Notes: a model not told the origin generated them from the sequence alone. 34,577 nt of DNA from Flavobacteriales bacterium UBA7443 (GCA_002477505.1 DLQB01000037.1:1-34577), one strand, 5' to 3'; counted from the stretch's first letter, positions 1 through 8,150 are shown. Numbers and translations are program-made.

Positions 1-1038
1 CGCCCCACGGTCTATAGCCATTTTTGCGGTGGCGAAACCATTGCGGGGTGCGAACCCACTATTGCAAACTTGGCCAGCAGCGATGTAAAAACCATTCTTG
101 ACTACAGCGCAGAAGGAAAAGATTCCGAGGTCGAATGGGACCGAACGCAGGCGGAAATTATGCGTGCCATTCAGGCAACTGAGGGCGACAATCGGCATGC
201 ATTTTCCGTCTTTAAAGTGAGCGGACTTGCCTCCACCGACTTGCTGGAGAAGGTGGGGTCAACCTTGAAACCATTAGCGAAGATTGAGTCTGAAATCACG
301 GGCTTGAGTGATCATGAAAGAGGGGCTTGGGAACGTGTTCAAGCTCGTTTTTATGGGCTTTGCGAACACTCCGCCCGGATAGGAAAACCTGTCTTTATCG
401 ATGCAGAAGAGAGCTGGATCCAGCCAACCATTGATGCATTGGCTGAATCGGCAATGCGCCGGTGGAATCGCGAGGAGACCATCATTTACAACACCGTTCA
501 GTTGTACCGCACCGACCGCCTGGATTACCTCAAGTCTTTGACCTCTTTTGCAAAAGCAGAAAAATTCAACGTTGGTGTGAAACTGGTGCGCGGGGCGTAC
601 ATGGAAAAAGAAAGAGCACGCGCCTTGTCACTCGGCTATCCTTCTCCCATCCAACGAGATAAAGCTGCAACCGACCGTGATTTCGATGCGGCACTGGAAT
701 GGTGCGTTGCGCACCTCGATCACGTTTCTCTTTGCGCCGGCAGTCACAATGAAAACAGCAACGCGTTGTTGTGCCAGAATATGGATAAACTGGGAATCGC
801 TCGCAACGACAAACGCGTGTGGTTCGCCCAGTTGCTCGGCATGAGCGATCCCATCAGCTTCAATCTGGCCTGTGCCAATTACCAAGTTGCGAAGTACGTT
901 CCATATGGCCCCATCGCAGAGACCATTCCCTACCTCATCCGACGGGCAGAGGAAAACACCTCAGTAGCCGGACAAACTTCCCGCGAGCTGGAACTGATCC
1001 GAAGGGAGAAGGACCGCAGGAATCGAACGAACAATTAA
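1..1038 (+). CDS. Proline dehydrogenase (5' truncated by window edge)
   Basis: FAD-dependent oxidation of L-proline to pyrroline-5-carboxylate, feeding electrons to the quinone pool. The frame is open from base 1, reading a Cys-Gly-Gly-Glu stretch before the first possible internal start (a TTG at 70), so the gene begins outside the window and about 345 residues are visible. Family signatures seen: LDYSAEGK, VKLVRGAYMEKER (barrel strand with substrate and flavin contacts), the SHNENS segment, FAQLLGMSD, YVPYGP and the C-terminal RRAEENTS motif whose arginines bind the proline carboxylate. There is no aldehyde dehydrogenase domain, so this is the monofunctional form; a separate P5C dehydrogenase is expected elsewhere. 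Its TAA overlaps the stop of the convergent TonB receptor by 4 bases. Confidence 0.93.
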   Translation, partial: RPTVYSHFCGGETIAGCEPTIANLASSDVKTILDYSAEGKDSEVEWDRTQAEIMRAIQATEGDNRHAFSVFKVSGLASTDLLEKVGSTLKPLAKIESEITGLSDHERGAWERVQARFYGLCEHSARIGKPVFIDAEESWIQPTIDALAESAMRRWNREETIIYNTVQLYRTDRLDYLKSLTSFAKAEKFNVGVKLVRGAYMEKERARALSLGYPSPIQRDKAATDRDFDAALEWCVAHLDHVSLCAGSHNENSNALLCQNMDKLGIARNDKRVWFAQLLGMSDPISFNLACANYQVAKYVPYGPIAETIPYLIRRAEENTSVAGQTSRELELIRREKDRRNRTNN

Positions 1039-3314
1039 AAGGTAAACCGCAAGCCGGTTCTCAGCAATCGGGGCATTCCAGCTCGAATCCCGGCAGGGCG
1101 CCGCGCCACAATGAATGCCGAGTTGAACACATTGTTCATGCCGAAGTGCCATTGCAAATCTGGTCGCAACTCGCATCGAACCAGCGCGTCCAAAATGATG
1201 GACTCATCAGTCGCCTCCTGCGGGTTGATTGATCCTTGGCTTGCCGAAGTGCGCATGGCAGCTACATAACGCGTATTGGTTTCCAATGACCATTTTTCGT
1301 TTTGCATGGCGACTTGAACACTGAGTTGATGCGGAGCCAGATAGGGCATATAATCGCCTTCCACTACGGCATCCCATGGGCCATAGTCACTCTCAAATGC
1401 AGAAGTGAATTGAGCGTTTGTGTACGTGTATGACAATCGTATCGGCATGGCCCATTTGGAATGCGCTGCAAAGGCATTGCAAGCTGCTTCTAGCTCAAAC
1501 CCGTGGGAGCGTGCGCTGCCCCCATTGAATAAGTCGCCTGAACCCTGCCCGCCCGTTGCCGCTAAATCTGCACCCAATAAATTTTGGTAAATGTTGTTGA
1601 ATGCCACGGCCTGCCCCGACCAAAATCCTCCGTCAAATCGAAGGCCCAATTCTGCGTTGATACTGGTCTCCGCAGTTGTTTCACCGTTCGATCCTGGCGG
1701 AATGAAGCCTCTGTGAACTCCAGCAAAGATGTGTGCTGATTCAGAGATTGCATAATTCAAGCCCAATCCCGGAAGCCAAACGGTCAGCGGGTTGGTCCGC
1801 TCAGAGGGCGTTGAACCGGCACGATCCAAGTCTGATGAACCCCAGTCGGTTCGAGCCATTTCCATGTTTTCCATTCTCAGACCTGGAGTCCATGTGAAGT
1901 TTCCGGTGCGAATGGTTCCCCGCACAAAAGAGGCCAATGCTTGGGCACGATCGATGCGATTGCCCGCAGTGCCCGGAGCACCCGCGTCTGTGAGCTGCAT
2001 CTCTCCATCGACGAGTTGATACCCATCGCGCCACTGAAAACGATCCGCATAGTCCTCGTGCCATCGCACACCATAGACCAACTGACCCAACTCACGAGGC
2101 AACTGAATGGAACCGCGGTGCTGTATCCCCTTCGCCTCATAGGCGCGATTGTTCGCTTTCATTTGAAGCAAAAATCCTTCTGGCGTATCGGCCTGCAATA
2201 GATTCTGACTCATGCCATCGATGAGACTTTGAAGTGAAATTGACTGCCCTAGTGAATCCTTCGCGCGATCCAGTTTGTACCAGTTGCGTTCAAAATTCGT
2301 TCGATAGATATCCGTCTTCACCGACCAATTATTCGTGATCTGCCATTCATGCGTAAGAACGGCTTGTGATTGTGCGGACTTCATCAAATCATTTTCACTG
2401 GCGCTATATCGCTGGAAGGGATCCGCATTGAAATCCTCCTCTGACAGACCCGCATAGGTCTCGTTGCTGGATTCCTCTGTCTCGCTCCATTTGAATTGCA
2501 GGCTCTGGGGATTTCGCGACGATTCCTTTGATTTCCAGCGCATCTTGAACATTCGATCTGACTTATCGAATCCTGTTGAACCGCCGTTCGGAAGGGATTT
2601 GAACCCATCGCTTCCTAAGCGCATTCCTTCTGCCATGACTCCCCATGATCCGTGCTTCGAATTCCATTTTTGCGTGACGCGTGCATGTTCAAGAAATCCT
2701 CCGAAGGCACTGGCCTCATATCGAACCATTCCACCAGACGAGACATCATCAAAGCCCGCTGTTACCAAATTGATTGCACCGCCAGCTGTCTGCGGACCAA
2801 ATGCAATCTGGCTGCTGCCTTTCAATACCTCTATGGACTGCATCCGAGCAATGCTCGGAAAATAATACGCCGCTGGGGCAGAATAGGCCGCTGGGGCCAT
2901 TAATACGCCATCTTCCATAATGGTGATGCGCGCGCTGCGCTCCGTTCCTGATCCACGCATTCCGATGTTCGGTCGCAATCCATACCCGTCTTCCTCTTGG
3001 ATGTTAACTCCACTCACGGTCCGCAAGACACGGAGCGGATCGGTGTACGAATACCGCTCCAACTCTTCTTGGCCAATGACATGCAATGCACCCGGCACTT
3101 CATCTACTCCTTTCGCTCCTGCGGCCAATCCAATGGTCTGAACAGAGGCCTCTGGCAAAGAATGCCATTGTTGGATCATCAAATTCAAGGAGTCGTTTTC
3201 CATCTGATTCCCAAGGCTCATTTGTGCAATAGAAAGGCTAGAGATTGAGCCAATTAAGACCATCACAGAAGCAGTCTGCAGAGCAAAAGATAAGCAAGGG
3301 TTATGCCGTGTCAT
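1035..3314 (-). CDS. TonB-dependent receptor, FecA-like
   Basis: Outer-membrane, TonB-energised transporter of about 759 residues. After a signal peptide (MTRHNPCLSF to about SIAQ) comes a plug domain with EVPGALHVIG, RVLRTVSGVNI, GLRPNIGMRGSGTERS and EVLKGSSQIAFGP, then a long beta-barrel ending in the aromatic LRFTF. The plug wording matches the FecA/Fe(III)-dicitrate branch; the true substrate is unknown. There is no N-terminal signalling domain or CarboxypepD_reg-like domain, so transcription is probably not controlled by a FecI/FecR pair. The open frame extends to 3404, but I chose the ATG at 3314: it gives a clean signal peptide and leaves a promoter and palindrome upstream instead of inside the gene. 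It lies downstream of the pentaheme cytochrome in the same direction, but has its own promoter. Confidence 0.9.
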   Translation of the reverse strand: MTRHNPCLSFALQTASVMVLIGSISSLSIAQMSLGNQMENDSLNLMIQQWHSLPEASVQTIGLAAGAKGVDEVPGALHVIGQEELERYSYTDPLRVLRTVSGVNIQEEDGYGLRPNIGMRGSGTERSARITIMEDGVLMAPAAYSAPAAYYFPSIARMQSIEVLKGSSQIAFGPQTAGGAINLVTAGFDDVSSGGMVRYEASAFGGFLEHARVTQKWNSKHGSWGVMAEGMRLGSDGFKSLPNGGSTGFDKSDRMFKMRWKSKESSRNPQSLQFKWSETEESSNETYAGLSEEDFNADPFQRYSASENDLMKSAQSQAVLTHEWQITNNWSVKTDIYRTNFERNWYKLDRAKDSLGQSISLQSLIDGMSQNLLQADTPEGFLLQMKANNRAYEAKGIQHRGSIQLPRELGQLVYGVRWHEDYADRFQWRDGYQLVDGEMQLTDAGAPGTAGNRIDRAQALASFVRGTIRTGNFTWTPGLRMENMEMARTDWGSSDLDRAGSTPSERTNPLTVWLPGLGLNYAISESAHIFAGVHRGFIPPGSNGETTAETSINAELGLRFDGGFWSGQAVAFNNIYQNLLGADLAATGGQGSGDLFNGGSARSHGFELEAACNAFAAHSKWAMPIRLSYTYTNAQFTSAFESDYGPWDAVVEGDYMPYLAPHQLSVQVAMQNEKWSLETNTRYVAAMRTSASQGSINPQEATDESIILDALVRCELRPDLQWHFGMNNVFNSAFIVARRPAGIRAGMPRLLRTGLRFTF

Positions 3315-3357
3315 GGGGCAAAATTGGCGCCGAATTCGAAAACTCACAATCACCCAA

Positions 3358-3386
3358 AAAAGGTAATTTAGAATCATTCTAAACAA
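3358..3386 (-). promoter_or_regulatory. Putative Bacteroidota promoter of the TonB receptor
   Basis: On the minus strand a TTG (3386-3384) is followed after 18 bases by TACCTTTT (3365-3358), one base off the Bacteroidota -7 consensus TAnnTTTG. It lies 43 bases before the ATG at 3314. The spacer between the two elements is almost entirely the palindrome listed separately. Confidence 0.55.
3367..3383. promoter_or_regulatory. Fur/PerR-like palindromic operator
   Basis: Perfect 8-1-8 inverted repeat, minus strand TTTAGAATGATTCTAAA. Its 15-base core TTAGAAT-N-ATTCTAA has the 7-1-7 layout of Fur-family boxes (Fur TGATAAT-N-ATTATCA, PerR TTATAAT-N-ATTATAA). It sits exactly between the putative -33 and -7 elements, where a bound repressor would block RNA polymerase. 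Control by a Fur-family protein is inferred. Confidence 0.65.
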
Positions 3387-3405
3387 GAATGGCTCCAGAA
3401 GCAAC

Positions 3406-5370
3406 CTATAATTTCACCCAACGAACCGCTTTCCAACCACCACCAACAAGCTGAATACGAGCGAAGTAAACTCCTGCCGCCAAATCAGAAATGCGGTGAC
3501 CGCTCATCGCTTCATTGACCGATACCTCCCGAAGAACTCGCCCATTCGCATCGGTTAACCAAACGGCCGTGGCCGCTTCGCCAACGGGAGGAATCAGACG
3601 AATGAGTTGGCCCTCAGCCACGGGGTTGGGTGCCACGCGCCATTGTTCAGATTCGCCATCATATCCCATCCATCCCGAAACGGTCGTAGACTTCATCAGT
3701 ACAGGCGTCCGATCCGACGCATTGAACATAGATTCGAACGTTGCAATGGCTTCTGACTGGTCCGAATATTCAAACATTCCACTCACCCATCGCGCCGGCA
3801 CGGCGATGTAGTGCAAGCGAACATGTGCCTGAACGGATGTAGCACCCGAGCCATCCGCAATCCGATAGACCAACCGATCGGTTCCTGATCCTTCTTCTCC
3901 AACGGATCCATCGGCATTGCGGTAATGATTGAAATCCACGTCCAGTTCAGCCATTGGACCGAATCGAACCGTGTCATAGGCCAGATGATTTGAATAAAAT
4001 CCACGGGGTGGCACCCGGTTGTCTTTGAGCAACACCGATGCGCGCTCAAGAAGTTGCGTTGGTGTCCCGGAAACATCGCCAAACACCGTCTCATATACTT
4101 GAACTTGCTCTTCAGAGGAAATCTCATTCCAATGCGGCTCATAGGCCGCGTCCCGCCCAAACACTCCTTCCTCAGGCGACCATTTGCCGCTGTGAAACAA
4201 GGTGTCTCCTGCAGATGAAACCAAGACAAATTCCAAAAACGCCAAGCGCGAAGGGTATCCACTTGGGAACTTATGCCCTGCCGCATTTTCAACCTCCACT
4301 TCAAATAACCATTCTCCCGCTTGGGAAGGAAGTTGCAATGCATGAAGTTGTGCCGTTTCGTTTTGCAACGAGCGTTCCGTTCGGGCGATGGTGGAATCAA
4401 ATTGTGCCGGACTCGCGCTCAGTTCTAATGTGACCGCGTTGTCCCGCATTAATTTGAGCATGAACGCATTTCCTCCGACCAAATGATGCTTGCCAAATCG
4501 CTGCGGAAACAGCCAATTCGGCTGGGTGGCCGCGATCGCTCCTCCTTCCACCAGCGGCATGTGACACCCTTGGCATTGGACATTCTCGGCATTGAATGCA
4601 GAATTGACCCACTCGAGGTACGTCGTTTGCTCAAAATACACTTGCCCCGTTTCTTCCCCGCCTAAATCCTGGGTGTGAACATAAAGGGAATGGCAACTCG
4701 CGCACACCTCACTGTTACGCATGTGCTCTCCATAGACAGGGATGAAGCCTGTCTGTCCGCTCATCAGTCCGTCCCAGGGGTTTTCAAAACCACCCCATGC
4801 TACATTCTCCGGATTGATCGGCAAATCCCCATTCGATCGGCCCGCCAAGTTGATGTCATCGATGGTATGGCACGCGGCACAACCAACTCCATCGAGTCCC
4901 AAAGCGTCGTCCGCCAAATCCTCCATGGTATACCCATTCGGGCCCGCAGTCCCCGTCAAATGTGCTTCGTGAAAACCTTGAGGTGCATGGCAAGCTGTGC
5001 ACACATTTTCAATGGATTCACGGTGATCGGGATTGACCAACCCCTCGTGTGCGACCTTCGCTTGCCAAAACGGATCGCGGGCGCTATTCGCCATCATGGT
5101 TGCCTGCCAATCCGTCACCGGACTCACCGTGTGGCCCGTTTCATCCACCAACGCTTCTCCCTCCGGGTCTGGCGCATGGCAATTCACGCAATTCCCAGAG
5201 CCCGTGAAATAAACGCCTTCTTCGGTACACAGTTCACCCATCCGCCAGCGCATCATTGCGGCATCATCGCCCTTGAACTTCTGGTGCGGATCTTCGGCAG
5301 CCGTCAAGAACACTGCTGCGCCAACAGAGATCAGAGGTAGAAAAAATGCAAAAAAGGTGGCGCGTTTCAT
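3406..5370 (-). CDS. Secreted pentaheme c-type cytochrome with T9SS sorting domain
   Basis: About 654 residues. A signal peptide (MKRATFFAFFLPLISVGAAVF) is followed by five CxxCH heme-binding motifs at about residues 61, 124, 164, 223 and 266 (CVNCH, CTACH, CAACH, CASCH, CQGCH), as in cytochrome c554-like multiheme proteins. A beta-rich middle follows with AGHKFPSGYPSR, a motif common near multiheme domains. The C-terminal 80 residues (VAPNPV, DANGRV, LAAGVYFARI) form a T9SS type A sorting domain, so the protein should be exported and either surface-attached or released. The start is the ATG at 5370; a TTG just before it is less likely. It precedes the TonB receptor on the same strand (91-base gap) and diverges from the PQQ-type dehydrogenase. 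Its redox partner and role are unknown. Confidence 0.85.
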   Translation of the reverse strand: MKRATFFAFFLPLISVGAAVFLTAAEDPHQKFKGDDAAMMRWRMGELCTEEGVYFTGSGNCVNCHAPDPEGEALVDETGHTVSPVTDWQATMMANSARDPFWQAKVAHEGLVNPDHRESIENVCTACHAPQGFHEAHLTGTAGPNGYTMEDLADDALGLDGVGCAACHTIDDINLAGRSNGDLPINPENVAWGGFENPWDGLMSGQTGFIPVYGEHMRNSEVCASCHSLYVHTQDLGGEETGQVYFEQTTYLEWVNSAFNAENVQCQGCHMPLVEGGAIAATQPNWLFPQRFGKHHLVGGNAFMLKLMRDNAVTLELSASPAQFDSTIARTERSLQNETAQLHALQLPSQAGEWLFEVEVENAAGHKFPSGYPSRLAFLEFVLVSSAGDTLFHSGKWSPEEGVFGRDAAYEPHWNEISSEEQVQVYETVFGDVSGTPTQLLERASVLLKDNRVPPRGFYSNHLAYDTVRFGPMAELDVDFNHYRNADGSVGEEGSGTDRLVYRIADGSGATSVQAHVRLHYIAVPARWVSGMFEYSDQSEAIATFESMFNASDRTPVLMKSTTVSGWMGYDGESEQWRVAPNPVAEGQLIRLIPPVGEAATAVWLTDANGRVLREVSVNEAMSGHRISDLAAGVYFARIQLVGGGWKAVRWVKL

Positions 5371-5411
5371 CAAGAATTGATTCTCAAAATCTCCACAGCG
5401 AACGCTATGGG

Positions 5412-5419
5412 TATCTTTG
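5412..5419 (+). promoter_or_regulatory. -7 element for the PQQ-type dehydrogenase gene
   Basis: TATCTTTG on the plus strand is a perfect TAnnTTTG match and is followed by TGCC, as is the element before trhO. It lies 28 bases before the ATG at 5448. No clear -33 TTG is present. Confidence 0.55.
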
Positions 5420-5422
5420 TGC

Positions 5423-5430
5423 CAAAGTTA
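5423..5430 (-). promoter_or_regulatory. -7 element for the pentaheme cytochrome gene
   Basis: TAACTTTG on the minus strand is a perfect TAnnTTTG match, 52 bases before the ATG at 5370. No clear -33 TTG is seen at the usual spacing. It forms an inverted repeat with the opposing -7 element at 5412-5419. Confidence 0.55.
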
Positions 5431-5447
5431 GAGCCGAAACACGCATC

Positions 5448-7019
5448 ATGCCATTCACACATGCCCCTCTTTTGAGTCGAAAGTCCCTCTATCTTGCTGG
5501 GCTTTGCATCAGCTGGTTTTGTTCCCTTCACGGCCAATCGGCCCCAGAAGCGATCGTCGGCGAACGATTGGTCGGCGCCGAATGGCCGGTTTCTATCCGA
5601 CCCGCCAGCCATGCGGAAGAGGAGGTTAACCTACTCATTGTCTGCCACAGCGGCTTGGTCATGTGGTTTGATGAATCCACGGGGATCGTGCGAGAGGAAC
5701 CATTCCTCGACCTCAGTTCTACAGGCTTGGACCTGGTCGATTATGGCATCATGAGCGAGCAAGGATTGAATGACTTAATCCTTGACCCCAACTTTGAAGA
5801 GAATGGGCTCTTCTATATCATCTACAACGGCTACCGGCCGGATGGCACTGGAACCTTCATTGATGAGCGGCTCGTTTGCTTTGGGACCAATCCCGATCAT
5901 ACCCAAGCGGATCCCGACAATTGGTACGAAGTGCTTGAATTGGTGCAGCCTGCGCGAGGTCACAACGGTGGCCAACTGCATTTTGGCCCTCAGGATGGAT
6001 ACCTCTACATCAGCACCGGCGATGGAGGAGGTACGGGCACCGGAGAGACCGGCGGCGCGAGCGGAGGAGACGACCATGGGCCCATTGGAAACGGACAGAA
6101 CCTCGAAACGCTTCTGGGAAAACTGCTTCGCATTCAAGTCAATGGGTTGGCACCGTACACAATTCCTGAAGACAACCCGTTCGTCTCCAACCCCGACGCT
6201 TTGGATGAGATCTGGGCTTACGGATTTCGGAATCCGTGGCGCTGGAGTTTCGACCGCTTGACGGGAGACAAATTCATCGGTGATGTAGGAGAAGTCGATT
6301 GGGAAGAGGTGAGCATCGAGCGCGCAGACTCCGAAGGCGGCCTCAATTTTGGATGGCGGCTCATGGAAGGCCCGATGTGTTACGAGCCGGTCGAAGATTG
6401 CGACCCCGACGGCACCTTGGAGCAGCCTGTATTTTCTTATCCCCACGAAAACGGATGGTGTTCCGTCATCGGCGGCTATCGCTACCGAGGGCAAGACATT
6501 CCATCCCTCTACAGCAGCTATGTCTTCACCGATGCTTGTGGTTTTTATGACCACAAATTTTGGACCCTTTCTGAACAAGCCGATGGCAGTTGGACCGGAG
6601 CACGACTCGACATCCAAGTGCCTGGAGGCTTTGTTCCTTGGGAAGAGACGCGGTTTGGTTTCGGCGAGAACAACCAGGGAGAATTGTACCTCTGCACCCA
6701 ACAGTTTGTTTATCGCCTCAGCTACGACCCTGCTGATGCAACACAAACGCCAATGGTGAATGAGGCGTTGCGCTTTTCGCCAAACCCTGTGTCCATCGGT
6801 TCCGATGTGACCCTTGACGTGGGCAGCGAGGGCATCTTAAGTCGCCTGCGAATCACCGATTCCAGTGGCAGGCTCGTGCATGATGTGAACCTTGAAACAG
6901 CGACTGCGCCTTATGTAATGAACACCTCGGGGATGAAATCCGGTACGTACATCATCGAAGCTTGGGTCTTGAATGTGTCCCAACCCAGTCGGGGAAAGCT
7001 GAGCGTCATTGGTCGCTAA
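5448..7019 (+). CDS. PQQ-dependent sugar dehydrogenase family protein with T9SS sorting domain
   Basis: About 523 residues. A signal peptide (to about LHGQS) leads into a glucose/sorbosone dehydrogenase-type beta-propeller. Visible signatures are RGHNGGQLHFGP (the HNGG histidine is the general base in soluble glucose dehydrogenases), YISTGDGGG, WAYGFRNPWRWSFD (Arg expected near PQQ) and GGYRYRG. The C-terminus (RFSPNPV, DSSGRLVHDV, SGTYIIEAW) is a T9SS type A sorting domain, which places the enzyme outside the cell. The actual substrate is unclear; many Bacteroidota members of this fold are uncharacterised. I chose the ATG at 5448 over the upstream open frame from 5346 because only it gives a signal peptide and it sits downstream of a -7 element. 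It converges on the small membrane protein gene with a 5-base gap. Confidence 0.87.
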   Translation: MPFTHAPLLSRKSLYLAGLCISWFCSLHGQSAPEAIVGERLVGAEWPVSIRPASHAEEEVNLLIVCHSGLVMWFDESTGIVREEPFLDLSSTGLDLVDYGIMSEQGLNDLILDPNFEENGLFYIIYNGYRPDGTGTFIDERLVCFGTNPDHTQADPDNWYEVLELVQPARGHNGGQLHFGPQDGYLYISTGDGGGTGTGETGGASGGDDHGPIGNGQNLETLLGKLLRIQVNGLAPYTIPEDNPFVSNPDALDEIWAYGFRNPWRWSFDRLTGDKFIGDVGEVDWEEVSIERADSEGGLNFGWRLMEGPMCYEPVEDCDPDGTLEQPVFSYPHENGWCSVIGGYRYRGQDIPSLYSSYVFTDACGFYDHKFWTLSEQADGSWTGARLDIQVPGGFVPWEETRFGFGENNQGELYLCTQQFVYRLSYDPADATQTPMVNEALRFSPNPVSIGSDVTLDVGSEGILSRLRITDSSGRLVHDVNLETATAPYVMNTSGMKSGTYIIEAWVLNVSQPSRGKLSVIGR

Positions 7020-7024
7020 AGCAC

Positions 7025-7438
7025 TTAGATTCCAGGGCAATCGCACCCGGTCGGAGGCAATCCAGATCCGGACGTGAGGTTTACAACGCCACTTTTCACA
7101 CCAAAGCAGACTTCCAATTGCCGCAACGGGCAGCCCGGAGCCGTATCCAGAATGTAGCATGGCGGTTCTTGCCTTGGCCTGCTTTCTGACCAGTTGATCT
7201 CAGACTCCAACAGCCATTGCATCATGGTTGAAATGGATGCCTGGGCAGGGCCATCTGCGCATTCCATCCAGCACGCGAGGGCCTCAGACGGAAGGACGCC
7301 ATCCAATTGCATGCGAGATTTGATGCGCTTTTCAGGGAGCCAATCGTTGCAACCACGGCCCTGAAAAAAGAAGATGCTCAGCAACAGTCCTACGAAGACT
7401 CCGATGCCGTAGCGAAAAAAGCGTTGACGAAAATTCAC
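7025..7438 (-). CDS. Small membrane-anchored protein, possibly DUF4258-like
   Basis: 137 residues starting with GTG at 7438. An in-frame stop two codons upstream rules out a longer start. One N-terminal membrane segment (about residues 10-27, YGIGVFVGLLLSIFFF) is followed by a polar stretch CNDWLPEKRIKSR and a Cys-rich remainder (seven further Cys) ending TGCDCPGI. The arrangement (one helix, then a WLP-x-x-R-I segment) resembles Flavobacteriia proteins annotated with DUF4258, but I am unsure of that match. It is divergent from the ABC operon and nearly touches the dehydrogenase gene. Function unknown. Confidence 0.55.
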   Translation of the reverse strand: MNFRQRFFRYGIGVFVGLLLSIFFFQGRGCNDWLPEKRIKSRMQLDGVLPSEALACWMECADGPAQASISTMMQWLLESEINWSESRPRQEPPCYILDTAPGCPLRQLEVCFGVKSGVVNLTSGSGLPPTGCDCPGI

Positions 7439-7496
7439 GTTTCAAAAGTAAAGCAAAGGACAGTGGTGTGCCCTCCCTTCGTAAATTCGGGTTTCC

Positions 7497-8150
7497 ATGA
7501 TTGCTTGCAAAGACATTCAATTCCAGTACCATCCGGAATCCCCCGTGCTCTCGTTTCCAGATTTGGCTTGCTCGCGGGAAGGAAAGTTACTTCTCTTGGG
7601 CAATTCCGGTTGTGGGAAGACAACGCTGCTGCATCTGATGTGTGGTTTGCTGCACCCGCAGCAGGGGGACGTAGAAGTACAAGGGCAAAAAATCAGCGCG
7701 TTGAACGGACCCGCATTGGACCGATTTCGGGGCAAACATTTTGGCATTGTTTTCCAACAAAGTCATTTCATCCAAAGCTTGAGTGTGATGGAAAACCTCG
7801 CCATTCCACATTTCTTATTGGGTGAAAAATTCCCCGCATCGAAAGCGGAAGAGCTGCTTAGCAATTTGGGCATCGCCCACAAAGCCCAAGCAAAACCCCG
7901 TGCCCTGAGCGTTGGAGAGCAGCAACGGGCAAGCATTGCACGTGCCCTCATCCATCAACCGAGCATTGTGCTGGCCGATGAGCCTACAAGTGCCTTGGAT
8001 GATGCTTCAACCGCAGCGGTGATTGGTTTATTAGAGGAACAATGTGCTCAAGCTGGCGCCGCACTCATCGTTGTGACTCACGACCAGCGGCTCAAGTCAC
8101 GTTACTCCAATCGGGTCGAACTGGATCCCGGAACACCTCAAGTCTCATGA
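7497..8150 (+). CDS. ABC transporter ATP-binding protein (LolD/MacB type)
   Basis: 217-residue nucleotide-binding subunit. Walker A GNSGCGKTT (residues 35-43), Q-loop VFQQSH, signature LSVGEQQR (137-144), Walker B with IVLADEPTSALD (about 157-168) and H-loop His195 (VTHD) are all intact, so it should hydrolyse ATP. The GEQQR signature is typical of the LolD/MacB/FtsE group, whose mechanotransmission transporters act on lipoproteins, peptides or periplasmic partners without moving solutes through the membrane. Its TGA overlaps the permease ATG (ATGA), so the two are translationally coupled. Substrate unknown. Confidence 0.93.
   Translation: MIACKDIQFQYHPESPVLSFPDLACSREGKLLLLGNSGCGKTTLLHLMCGLLHPQQGDVEVQGQKISALNGPALDRFRGKHFGIVFQQSHFIQSLSVMENLAIPHFLLGEKFPASKAEELLSNLGIAHKAQAKPRALSVGEQQRASIARALIHQPSIVLADEPTSALDDASTAAVIGLLEEQCAQAGAALIVVTHDQRLKSRYSNRVELDPGTPQVS

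Noticed and set aside
3315..3404. Longer TonB receptor with an N-terminal extension starting at 3404
   Set aside because: The extension has a second hydrophobic stretch before the true signal peptide and would place the promoter and palindrome inside the gene.
4675..5340. 221-codon plus-strand frame opposite the pentaheme cytochrome
   Set aside because: His- and Arg-rich translation typical of a shadow of a heme-binding gene; no start signal.
5775..6746. 323-codon open frame on the minus strand inside the PQQ-type dehydrogenase gene
   Set aside because: It lies wholly antisense to a gene with clear family motifs; its translation shows no domain, signal peptide or promoter.
7443..7450. TACTTTTG, a perfect -7 match just before the small membrane protein gene
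   Set aside because: It is only 4 bases before the GTG start, so an RNA begun there would start inside the coding region.
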